Origin: Chitinophagaceae bacterium
GTDB taxonomy: Bacteria > Bacteroidota > Bacteroidia > Chitinophagales > Chitinophagaceae
Direction: 5' to 3'
Assembly (NCBI GenBank): GCA_947452875.1
Contig: CANGEZ010000055.1
Span: 1 to 10,311, forward strand
Length of the DNA stretch: 10,311 nucleotides
Shown here: piece after piece, positions 1-6,619 of the stretch
How positions within the stretch are numbered: the stretch's first letter is position 1
How the letters are laid out: each line of letters opens with the position of its first letter
Position numbers and translations under genes: made by a program
The notes under the pieces: model-generated
What the model was told of the DNA's origin: nothing
Databases searched by the model: none
The model's input: the letters and a program-made list of their open reading frames with translations, nothing else

Positions 1-2
1 AT

Positions 3-296
3 GGCTCTTTTGTGTTGAAAAATGAACATTCTGACATAAAAAAAGGAGACATCCACATTGTAATTTCAAAACCAGATGGAAAACTCTTGCAGTCTTCCAC
101 GTGGGATGCTGGTACTTTTGAAACCAGCAGCGGCAGAAGGATTTATTCTACCAAGGTTAAATACGATTGTGATATTGGAGAAACTAAAAAAATTAATTTC
201 AGCATTAGTGCTGATCAATACCCAAAAGGTAATTATTCTATTGATTTTTATCAAAATGGATACATTATTGGCAAAACAGTTAAGGTTTTACAATAA
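3..296 (+). CDS. C-terminal fragment of a Bacteroidota protein of unknown function (5' end outside window)
   Basis: The frame is open from base 3 to the TAA at 294-296, giving 97 residues. A GTG at base 12 could be read as a start, but the frame stays open upstream to the edge, so this is more likely the tail of a longer gene. The visible part looks like a beta-rich module: alternating hydrophobic strands, a P-D-G turn (ISKPDGKLL), then YPKGNYSIDFYQNGYIIGK and a short final strand ending in VLQ. The pattern 'G-x-Y-x-x-x-x-Y-x-x-G-x-x-x-G' just before the stop is typical, as I recall, of C-terminal beta domains in exported Bacteroidota proteins of unknown function. There is one Cys (in YDCDIG). 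No catalytic motif is visible. The family, the N-terminus and any signal peptide cannot be judged. I am fairly sure it is coding and do not know its function. Confidence 0.6.
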   Translation, partial: GSFVLKNEHSDIKKGDIHIVISKPDGKLLQSSTWDAGTFETSSGRRIYSTKVKYDCDIGETKKINFSISADQYPKGNYSIDFYQNGYIIGKTVKVLQ

Positions 297-447
297 AAGT
301 TATCCACTATAATTTAAAAATCATGAATTGTAAACACATTGTAATTAAATTGCATTGCCTTTAAGGAATTACCTCGATAGAAACCAAATAAGAAAATGTC
401 TGCCACTTGTTGGCCGTTGCTAATTCTATTTGGGATAAAAAATCCTT
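297..447. other. Spacer between left-edge gene and terminator; no gene seen
   Basis: No ORF of useful length exists here; the longest ATG frame, from base 323, gives 13 codons. The stretch 340-440 is less AT-rich than its flanks and includes a small hairpin GGAT-AAAAA-ATCC (433-445) just before the terminator stem. It could be a long 3' UTR or a small RNA ending at the terminator. I recognise no tRNA, 6S, SRP or tmRNA signature and found no exact TAnnTTTG promoter element. The closest match, TCTATTTG at 425-432, is too close to the terminator to drive a useful transcript. Confidence 0.35.
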
Positions 448-475
448 ATAAAGCCTTCACTTGAAGGTTTTTTTA
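448..475 (+). terminator. Rho-independent terminator
   Basis: The stem CCTTC-ACTT-GAAGG (454-467) is extended outward by an A-tract on the left (AAAG) pairing with T's on the right, and is followed by a long T-run (about 468-480). This is a classic intrinsic terminator reading rightward. It lies about 150 bases after the stop of the left-edge gene and just before the gene at 531. It therefore ends either that gene's long 3' UTR or a separate short transcript from the 297-450 spacer. Confidence 0.8.
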
Positions 476-530
476 TTTTTAGGATATCACTATCTTCATC
501 ATTACAACCTAATTCACTGAAATTTTAAAC

Positions 531-1001
531 ATGAAGGCAGCCTCGGTTAAAGAAATTAAGTCTGAACTGGAATCTTTATCTAACGAAGAATTAATCACGA
601 TTTGTCAACGTTTGGCGCGTTTTAAAAAAGAAAATAAAGAATTACTGACCTATTTACTATTTGAAGCTTATGATGAAAACAGCTACATCGCTGCAGTAAA
701 ATCGACTATTGATAATGGATTTGAAGAGATGCATAAAACCAGCCTGTACATTGCCAAAAAAAATCTTCGAAAAATAATTAGAACGGCTTCTAAATTTATC
801 CGTTATAGTGGAAATGAAACAACAGAAGTAGAGATTTTGATTTATCTGTGTGACAAAATCAAAACATCTGAACTTGCTTTGGATAAAAGTACCGTCATGA
901 AAAACATGTATGCTTCGTTATTAAAGAAAATCCAAAAAGCCATTTCAACTATGCACGAAGATTTACAATATGATTTTAACCGACAACTTCAAAAATTATA
1001 A
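531..1001 (+). CDS. Small helical protein of unknown function (possibly DUF6155 family)
   Basis: This 156-residue protein begins at an ATG preceded by an A-rich stretch (ATTTTAAAC), normal for Bacteroidota where Shine-Dalgarno sites are weak. It has no signal peptide or membrane segment and should be cytoplasmic. It is rich in Lys and Glu and almost wholly helical. The N-terminal part reads VKEIKSELESLSNEELITIC and continues into a basic RLARFKKENKELLTYLLFEAYD segment (about 5-48). The C-terminal half has further amphipathic helices, with one Cys at about residue 25 and another near 108. From memory, the 'KxELxxLSxEELxxLCxRLARFKKENKELLTYLLFE' pattern belongs to a Bacteroidota-restricted family labelled DUF6155, but I could not check this. 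It sits between an upstream terminator and the promoter of the next gene, so it is probably its own transcription unit. No function can be assigned. Confidence 0.8.
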   Translation: MKAASVKEIKSELESLSNEELITICQRLARFKKENKELLTYLLFEAYDENSYIAAVKSTIDNGFEEMHKTSLYIAKKNLRKIIRTASKFIRYSGNETTEVEILIYLCDKIKTSELALDKSTVMKNMYASLLKKIQKAISTMHEDLQYDFNRQLQKL

Positions 1002-1026
1002 GCAGCTTCAATCAATCTGAATTTTA

Positions 1027-1060
1027 TTGTCTGAATTGGCTTACACCACTGATATATTTG
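1027..1060 (+). promoter_or_regulatory. Bacteroidota-type promoter (TTG ... TAnnTTTG) for the Mur ligase-hutI-ftcD block
   Basis: TATATTTG at 1053-1060 matches the Bacteroidota -7 consensus TAnnTTTG exactly. A TTG at 1027-1029 stands 23 bases upstream, within the 17-23 range described for flavobacterial -33 elements; another TTG at 1036-1038 is 14 bases away. Transcription would begin near 1066, giving a leader of about 40 bases before the ATG at 1105. An 8-base direct repeat TCTGAATT (1016-1023 and 1030-1037, period 14) overlaps the -33 region and could be a regulator site; that part is inference. Confidence 0.6.
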
Positions 1061-1104
1061 TAAATTCGCAACGCACAAAACTCATTTATTTCTAAAGGTT
1101 AAAC

Positions 1105-2496
1105 ATGTCTAAAGCTGCTGTACTTTCTATAAACGACTTCAACACTGTATTTTTTATTGGCGTAGCCGGAACCGGAATGAGCGCTATTGCTCAATATCTT
1201 TCAGGCATCAGCAAATCAGTTAGCGGTAGCGACAGGTATTTTAAGCCTGACGAATTAAATGATACAAAGTCTAAACTCGAAGCTTGCGGAGTCCATTGTT
1301 TTTTACAAGATGGAAGTGGGATTTCTGAAAATACAGATTTGGTAGTCGTGTCAACAGCCATTGAAGATACCGTGCCAGAAGTACAAAAAGCGAAATCATT
1401 AGGGATTCCAATTGTAAAAAGAAGTGAGTTGCTTGCGATGATTGCTGCTAGTAAAAAAACAATTGCGGTTGGCGGAACATCTGGTAAAAGTACCACCAGT
1501 GCTATGATTTTTGATATTTTACAACATGCCGGAAAAAATCCCAGCATCATCAGTGGCGCTGGATTGGTAAGTATAATCAAAGAAAATAAAATCGGAAATG
1601 CTCATGTGGGAAAAGGAGAGTGGCTCATCATAGAAGCAGATGAAAGTGATGGCTCTATTGTAAAATATCATCCCGAAATTGGTTTGTTGCTGAATATTGA
1701 TAAAGATCATCAGGAAATTGAAGAGTTGGTTTCCATTTTCAATACTTTCAAAACCAACACCAAAGATATTTTCATTGTCAATCAGTGCAATAAACTTACC
1801 GCTCCATTATCTGCAGATCTGACTTTGGATTTTTCAACGAATGCATCTATTCCAGCAGGATTTGTTGCAGAACAATTTCATCAACAAGGTTTACAAATCA
1901 ATTTTACAATCAAGGGTCAATCATTTGAATTACAAACCGTAGGAAAACATAATATGGAAAATGCAGTAGCCGCAGTGGCAGTAGCTTCTCATTTGGGCAT
2001 TGATTTGGAAACTTGCGCTGTTGCATTAAAGAATTATGAAGGTATTTATCGCAGACATCAATTGTTAGGCATAAAAAATGGTGTTTACGTGATTGATGAT
2101 TATGCTCACAATCCGGTAAAATGTGCGGCTTCAATAGAGGCTTGTCAGCATATAGCACCCAAAGTTATTGCCTGGTTTCAACCTCACGGTTATGGCCCCA
2201 CGCGTTTTTTAAAAAATGATTTTATTCATGAATTTGTAAACATCTTGCGTCCTGAAGATGAATTGTGTATGAGTGAGATTTTTTATGCCGGTGGCACAGC
2301 AACAAAAGATATTTCCTCAAATGATTTGATTACAGAAATTGCAAGCGCTGGAAAAAATGCTTTTTTTATAGAAAATAGAAATGATTTTCTAGATGCAGTG
2401 CGTAGTCATCTAACAGACAATTGCGTACTCTTGTTAATGGGTGCTAGAGACCCGGGATTGGAAATATTTAGTAACCATCTATTTGAAAAATTGTAA
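1105..2496 (+). CDS. Mur ligase family protein, MurC/Mpl-like
   Basis: At 463 residues it has the three-domain layout and length of MurC-type ligases, ATP-dependent cytoplasmic enzymes that join an amino acid or peptide to a UDP-MurNAc substrate. The N-terminal UDP-binding domain shows the glycine loop GVAGTGMSAIA (19-29), VSGSD (39-43) and VVVSTAI (80-86). The central ATPase domain has the P-loop GGTSGKSTT (123-131), the acidic motif EADESDGS (177-184) and NIDKDH (197-202). The third domain carries GKHNMENAVAA, YRRHQ (315-319), IDDYAHNP (330-337), FQPHGYGPTR and a final LLLMGARDPG. MurC normally has GTHGKTTT and DDYGHHP. Here the P-loop His is Ser and the other motif is DDYAHNP, nearer the Mpl form DDFAHHP. 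It also lies outside a cell-wall cluster. It is therefore more likely a paralogue than the housekeeping MurC; the true substrate is unknown. It starts 45 bases after the promoter and is followed after 19 bases by hutI. Confidence 0.85.
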   Translation: MSKAAVLSINDFNTVFFIGVAGTGMSAIAQYLSGISKSVSGSDRYFKPDELNDTKSKLEACGVHCFLQDGSGISENTDLVVVSTAIEDTVPEVQKAKSLGIPIVKRSELLAMIAASKKTIAVGGTSGKSTTSAMIFDILQHAGKNPSIISGAGLVSIIKENKIGNAHVGKGEWLIIEADESDGSIVKYHPEIGLLLNIDKDHQEIEELVSIFNTFKTNTKDIFIVNQCNKLTAPLSADLTLDFSTNASIPAGFVAEQFHQQGLQINFTIKGQSFELQTVGKHNMENAVAAVAVASHLGIDLETCAVALKNYEGIYRRHQLLGIKNGVYVIDDYAHNPVKCAASIEACQHIAPKVIAWFQPHGYGPTRFLKNDFIHEFVNILRPEDELCMSEIFYAGGTATKDISSNDLITEIASAGKNAFFIENRNDFLDAVRSHLTDNCVLLLMGARDPGLEIFSNHLFEKL

Positions 2497-2515
2497 TTGA
2501 ACATCAATCTACCTA

Positions 2516-3751
2516 ATGACCATTCTGATAAAAAATATTGCTGCTATTTATAACGTAAGAACCGAAAACAATTTGCTTCGTGGCAAAGAATTAGCAACAT
2601 TGCCCATGATTGAAAATGCGTACATGCTCATCGAGGATGATTGTATTTCAGATTTTGGCAGCATGGACAACATTCATTCAATTACAACACCGGAAAACAC
2701 TATTGATGCTACCGGTCAGTTTATTTTGCCCACATGGTGTGATAGCCATACGCATATTGTTTTTGCAGGAAGTCGTGAAAATGAATTTGTAGATAAAATT
2801 AACGGACTGACTTACGCAGAAATCGCTGCCAAAGGTGGCGGCATATTGAACTCCGCAGGGAAATTAAACGATGCAACCGAAGATCAATTATTTAATGAAG
2901 CCTGGAAACGATTAACAGAACTTTCTTCTTTAGGAACAGGTGCTATCGAAATCAAAAGCGGCTATGGGTTAACGGTAGCCTCCGAATTGAAAATGCTTCG
3001 AGTTATTAAGAAATTAAAAGAAAAATCTTCATTACAAATTAAAGCTACTTTTCTTGGTGCTCATACTTATCCGCTAGCCTACAAAGAAAACCATGAAGGC
3101 TATCTCAATGAAATCATCAATGAAATGCTACCTGTAATTGCCGGTGAAAAACTAGCAGATTATATTGATGTATTTTGTGAAACTGGTTTTTTCTCTCCAG
3201 AAGAAATGACTAGAATTTGTAACGCTGGGAAAGCCCTAGGATTAAAACCCAAATTGCATATCAACCAGCTGAACAGCATTGGAGGCATTCAATCTTCAAT
3301 TGAATTGAACGCCATTTCTGTTGATCATCTAGAGACCATGACAGATCAAGATATAGTTGATTTAGCTGCATCAAATACAATTGGCACTTTATTGCCAACC
3401 GCCGCTTATTTTTTAAGAATGCCTTTTCAACCGGCAAGAAAATTAATTGATGCAGGATGTGCCATTGCATTAGCCAGTGATTTTAATCCCGGTTCTTCGC
3501 CCAGTGGAAATATGAATATTGTTGTTTCGATGAGTTGTATTCAAATGAAAATGTTACCCGAAGAAGCGATAAATGCGGCTACAATAAATGGTGCATTTGC
3601 TATGGAGGTTGAACATGAAACCGGAAGCATCATGAAAGGCAAAAAAGCCAATTTGATATTTACAAAACCTATTCCATCCATCACCTATATGCCATATGCT
3701 TTTGGCAGTAATCTTATTGATAAAGTGATGATTAATGGAATGATCATTTAA
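2516..3751 (+). CDS. hutI: Imidazolonepropionase (HutI)
   Basis: HutI hydrolyses 4-imidazolone-5-propanoate to N-formimino-L-glutamate, the third step of histidine breakdown, in the cytoplasm. The 411 residues match the family's usual length of 400-420. It is a metal-dependent amidohydrolase. An N-terminal beta segment leads into the metal motif CDSHTHIVFAGSRE (75-88, ligands H78 and H80). IEIKSGYGL (145-152) follows, then GAHTYP (181-186, H183), KLHINQ (246-251, metal His H248), VDHLE (269-273) and ASDFNPGSSPSGNM (320-333, metal Asp D322). The Lys-x-His-x-Asn-Gln form replaces the 'HADE' of many Proteobacteria and is the version I associate with Bacteroidota. The C-terminal NAATINGAFAM and GxxxxGKKANLI segments are the usual amidohydrolase end. 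The ATG at 2516 directly precedes TILIKNIAAIYN, the expected first strand. It sits 19 bases after the Mur ligase and 17 before ftcD, so it is almost certainly in their operon. Confidence 0.95.
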   Translation: MTILIKNIAAIYNVRTENNLLRGKELATLPMIENAYMLIEDDCISDFGSMDNIHSITTPENTIDATGQFILPTWCDSHTHIVFAGSRENEFVDKINGLTYAEIAAKGGGILNSAGKLNDATEDQLFNEAWKRLTELSSLGTGAIEIKSGYGLTVASELKMLRVIKKLKEKSSLQIKATFLGAHTYPLAYKENHEGYLNEIINEMLPVIAGEKLADYIDVFCETGFFSPEEMTRICNAGKALGLKPKLHINQLNSIGGIQSSIELNAISVDHLETMTDQDIVDLAASNTIGTLLPTAAYFLRMPFQPARKLIDAGCAIALASDFNPGSSPSGNMNIVVSMSCIQMKMLPEEAINAATINGAFAMEVEHETGSIMKGKKANLIFTKPIPSITYMPYAFGSNLIDKVMINGMII

Positions 3752-3768
3752 AATAAAATCTAAAAAAT

Positions 3769-5442
3769 ATGTTGCAGTTAATTGAATGTGTACCAAATTT
3801 TTCTGAAGGCAATGATTTGCATATTATCAAACAAATTACCGATGAGATTGAATCCGTTGAAGGCGTAAGGTTGTTAAATGTGGATCCCGGAAAAGCGACC
3901 AACAGAACCGTTGTAACCATGGTGGGTGAACCTAACGCAGTAATTGAAGCGGCATACAGAGCGATCAGAAAAGCTGGCGAATTGATTGACATGAGTAAAC
4001 ACAAAGGTGAACACCCTCGTATGGGCGCTACTGATGTTTGTCCGCTGATACCCATTGCAAACATTACTATGGAAGAAACTGCAGCTTATGCGCAAGAGCT
4101 TGCGAAAAGAGTAGGAGATGTATTAAATCTTCCAGTTTATTTGTATGAAGCTGCTCAGCCCAATAAAGAAAGAAGTAATTTATCGATTATCCGTACCGGT
4201 GAGTACGAAGGTTTTGCTCAAAAAATAATACTGCCTGAATGGAAGCCTGATTTTGGCCCTGCAGCTTTTGATGCCAAAAGAGGAGCTACGGTAATTGGTG
4301 CCAGGGATTTCTTGGTTGCTTATAACATTAATTTGAACACAACATCTACAAGAAGAGCCAACGCTGTTGCATTCGATATTCGCGAAGCAGGAAGAACAAA
4401 AAAAGTAAATGGCAAAGTGGTTAATGATGAAAATGGAAAACCAATAGTTATTCCCGGAAGTTTGAAATGCGTGAAAGCCATTGGATGGTTTATTGAAGAA
4501 TATGGCATTGCACAGATATCAATCAATCTGACAAATATCAATGTAACGCCTGTTCATATTGCTTTTGATGAAGCTTGTAAAAAAGCCGACCAACGTGGGT
4601 TACGCGTTACCGGTAGTGAACTCGTAGGATTGATTCCATTAAAAGCTATGACTGATGCTGGGAAATATTTTCTCAAAAAGCAAAATCGTTCTACAGGTGT
4701 TAGTGAAAAAGAATTGATTAAGATTGCGATAAAATCAATGGGTTTAGATGAACTATCTCCATTCAAACCTGAAGAAAGAATTATAGAATATATGCTGGCA
4801 GAAAACAGCATGAAGTTGGTAGATATGAATCTTACTGCATTTGCAAATGAAACAGCAAGTGAGAGTCCTGCGCCCGGTGGCGGTTCTATTGCTGCTTATG
4901 TAGGTTCTTTAGGCATTTCATTGGCGACAATGGTTGCTAATCTATCTTCTCACAAACAAGGCTGGGATGAACGTTGGGAGGAATTCAGTGATTGGGCAGA
5001 TAAAGGTCAACACATAAAAGATGCTTTGCTGAAATTAGTTGATGAAGATACTAATGCATTCAATAAAATCATGTCGGCTTTTGGATTGCCAAAATCTAAT
5101 GATGATGAAAAACGAATTAGAAAACAAGCCATTCAAGATGCAACAAAATATGCGATTGAAATTCCTTTTAAAGTAATGAATTTGGCGTACAGCAGTTTGG
5201 AGATTATCAAGGCCATGGCGGCAGATGGCAATCCAAATTCTGTATCAGATGCGGGCGTTGGCGCTTTATGTGCAAGAGCTGCGGTAATGGGTGCATTCAT
5301 GAATGTAAGAATCAATGCGGCAGGATATGATGACAAAGATTTCGTAAATACAATCCTAACAAAAGGAAGCGAAATAGAAAACCTCACCATAATTGCAGAA
5401 GCAGAAATTTTGAAAATTGTAGATGCTAAAATTGGAAACTAA
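3769..5442 (+). CDS. ftcD: Bifunctional glutamate formimidoyltransferase / formimidoyl-THF cyclodeaminase
   Basis: This 557-residue protein fuses two enzymes. The first moves the formimino group from N-formimino-L-glutamate to tetrahydrofolate; the second deaminates the product to 5,10-methenyl-THF and ammonia. The transferase part (about 1-325) opens with IECVPNFSEGND (5-16) and has HKGEHPRMGATDVCPLIP (78-95). H82 falls at the same number as the catalytic His82 of the mammalian enzyme. RGATVIGARDFLVAYNINL and the ELVGLIP segment mark its second subdomain. After a linker (about 325-345), the cyclodeaminase part (about 345-557) has ESPAPGGGS (365-373) followed by an Ala/Gly-rich helix, and SDAGVGALCARAAVMGA with NVRIN (493-516), both diagnostic. 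Length and fusion match the animal and Bacteroidota type. The substrate is the HutI product, which fits the operon. The stop overlaps the stop of the converging minus-strand gene by 4 bases, with no terminator hairpin between them. Confidence 0.95.
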   Translation: MLQLIECVPNFSEGNDLHIIKQITDEIESVEGVRLLNVDPGKATNRTVVTMVGEPNAVIEAAYRAIRKAGELIDMSKHKGEHPRMGATDVCPLIPIANITMEETAAYAQELAKRVGDVLNLPVYLYEAAQPNKERSNLSIIRTGEYEGFAQKIILPEWKPDFGPAAFDAKRGATVIGARDFLVAYNINLNTTSTRRANAVAFDIREAGRTKKVNGKVVNDENGKPIVIPGSLKCVKAIGWFIEEYGIAQISINLTNINVTPVHIAFDEACKKADQRGLRVTGSELVGLIPLKAMTDAGKYFLKKQNRSTGVSEKELIKIAIKSMGLDELSPFKPEERIIEYMLAENSMKLVDMNLTAFANETASESPAPGGGSIAAYVGSLGISLATMVANLSSHKQGWDERWEEFSDWADKGQHIKDALLKLVDEDTNAFNKIMSAFGLPKSNDDEKRIRKQAIQDATKYAIEIPFKVMNLAYSSLEIIKAMAADGNPNSVSDAGVGALCARAAVMGAFMNVRINAAGYDDKDFVNTILTKGSEIENLTIIAEAEILKIVDAKIGN

Positions 5443-6443
5443 TCGCTTGCAGGTTGATAATTAAATTGAAGTTTTGCATTTTCATTTAGGTTGGCACTTG
5501 AATGTAATTCATATCTTTTTTTTCCGGCTGTAACGACTACCAATGCTGTATTCGGAGGAATTGATCCCAGATTTTCTGCGAACATAACCAGTTCGTATGT
5601 TTTATTGGTATCTGAAACAGCTAATTCAATTTTGATGGGAACTGCACTCAATTTCTGACGACTTACAATGAGTTTGTTGTCAAAAAATATACTCACGGTA
5701 TCATTATCTACAATGCCGTTGTCGTATATTTTCAATTCAATTTTGGGCGTATTTACAATTAGTTTGGATACTACATTATTTTGTCTGTGATTCATTTCGG
5801 CATACAAGGCACTATTACTTTCAATTGAAGTATCTGGTTTTGAAATAGTCAATATGCTTGATAATGTATCTTTCTTTATAGTTTTTGTTGCTATAATTTT
5901 ATGATTTGAGGTATCAATTTTTGTCTTTTTTTCTGTGGTACTTTTTCCTCTTGAATTTTTCTTTTCAGGCACAGTTTGTGGATTTTGAAAACAAACCGGT
6001 AATTTTCCTGCAAGTTTTTGGGGGTAATTTGAAGTTTTCCTGATCCAAAAATTATCACCTGTTTCCATTCCGAAAAAATCGAGTGGGGAATCTGAAGTTG
6101 TAATATTAGCCATCATGATTTTCGAATCCGCATTTGGAGTTTTCCAAATTTTGATCGTCATCAATACGTGTTCGCCACTATTTTCAATAAATTGAATGCC
6201 TTTTAAATACCAGATTTCAAGTATTTTATCATACTGTCCAGTACAATAAGCCTTACAATAATTCTTTTTATTGTCGATTACCACATCGAAAGTTTGTCCA
6301 CACAATTGATTTCCTTGCTGAACGACCGATAATTTAAAATACTCGTCCGACATCAGGCCTTCCCAAGTTCCCGTAATGTTTTGTGAATAAGAATTATGAA
6401 TAAAAAAAAATAAACCAAACAATATAATCAGTTGCTTAAGCAT
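5439..6443 (-). CDS. Exported two-domain beta protein of unknown function
   Basis: The 334-residue protein starts with a clear signal peptide (1-20, cleavage before Gln21 in SYS|Q, typical of Bacteroidota), so it is exported to the periplasm or beyond. Residues 22-135 form a beta-rich module beginning NITGTWEGLMSDEYFKLSV. The G-T-W-x-G start and the later LEIWYLKG and FWIRK strands suggest a lipocalin-like barrel; this is inference. Residues about 150-232 are a polar Lys/Ser/Thr-rich linker. Residues 233-330 form a second module: IELKIYDNG, then VDNDTVSIFFDNKLIV, then ELVMFAENLGSIPPNTALVV, then YELHSSANLNENAKLQF. I recall this 'YDNGxxDxDTVSxxxxxxxxVxxxxL...AENLGxIPPNTAL' pattern from the ends of many uncharacterised secreted Bacteroidota proteins. 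The four Cys are at 48, 63, 67 and 151. It runs against ftcD, overlapping by 4 bases, and diverges from the nuclease gene. No catalytic residues are evident. Confidence 0.85.
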   Translation of the reverse strand: MLKQLIILFGLFFFIHNSYSQNITGTWEGLMSDEYFKLSVVQQGNQLCGQTFDVVIDNKKNYCKAYCTGQYDKILEIWYLKGIQFIENSGEHVLMTIKIWKTPNADSKIMMANITTSDSPLDFFGMETGDNFWIRKTSNYPQKLAGKLPVCFQNPQTVPEKKNSRGKSTTEKKTKIDTSNHKIIATKTIKKDTLSSILTISKPDTSIESNSALYAEMNHRQNNVVSKLIVNTPKIELKIYDNGIVDNDTVSIFFDNKLIVSRQKLSAVPIKIELAVSDTNKTYELVMFAENLGSIPPNTALVVVTAGKKRYELHSSANLNENAKLQFNYQPASD

Positions 6444-6560
6444 GATTATTAAAATTACACCAAAACTTCGTCGATTGAAATTAACTTAAAGAAATAATTT
6501 CCAACCAGAACTAACATATGAATAATGCTACTTATTTAAAAGATTTTCAAAACAAAATTG

Positions 6561-6568
6561 TAGATTTG
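6561..6568 (+). promoter_or_regulatory. TAnnTTTG -7 element ahead of the nuclease gene
   Basis: TAGATTTG matches the Bacteroidota -7 consensus exactly. A start of transcription about 6-7 bases further on (near 6575) leaves a leader of about 45 bases before the ATG at 6620. No TTG is seen at the right distance upstream, so the -33 part is missing or degenerate. The element lies inside the longer ORF that starts at 6518. If it is used, that upstream start cannot be translated from this transcript. Confidence 0.4.
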
Positions 6569-6619
6569 GCACCCGTTATTGCGGAGCATCGGAATAGATG
6601 TAACAAAAAGAAAAAACTC

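Noticed and set aside
12..296. Complete small gene with a GTG start at base 12
   Set aside because: The frame stays open to the window edge, there is no ribosome-binding or promoter signal, and the product looks like the end of a beta domain, so a truncated longer gene is more likely.
425..432. TCTATTTG as a promoter -7 element
   Set aside because: The second base mismatches the consensus and the terminator begins within about 20 bases, so no useful transcript would result.
1191..1580. 129-codon minus-strand ORF within the Mur ligase
   Set aside because: It is a complement-strand shadow of well-conserved Mur ligase motifs (P-loop region).
6461..6468. Minus-strand promoter (AAGTTTTG) for the secreted-protein gene
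   Set aside because: The first base mismatches TAnnTTTG, no TTG stands at the right distance, and the element is under 20 bases from the start codon.
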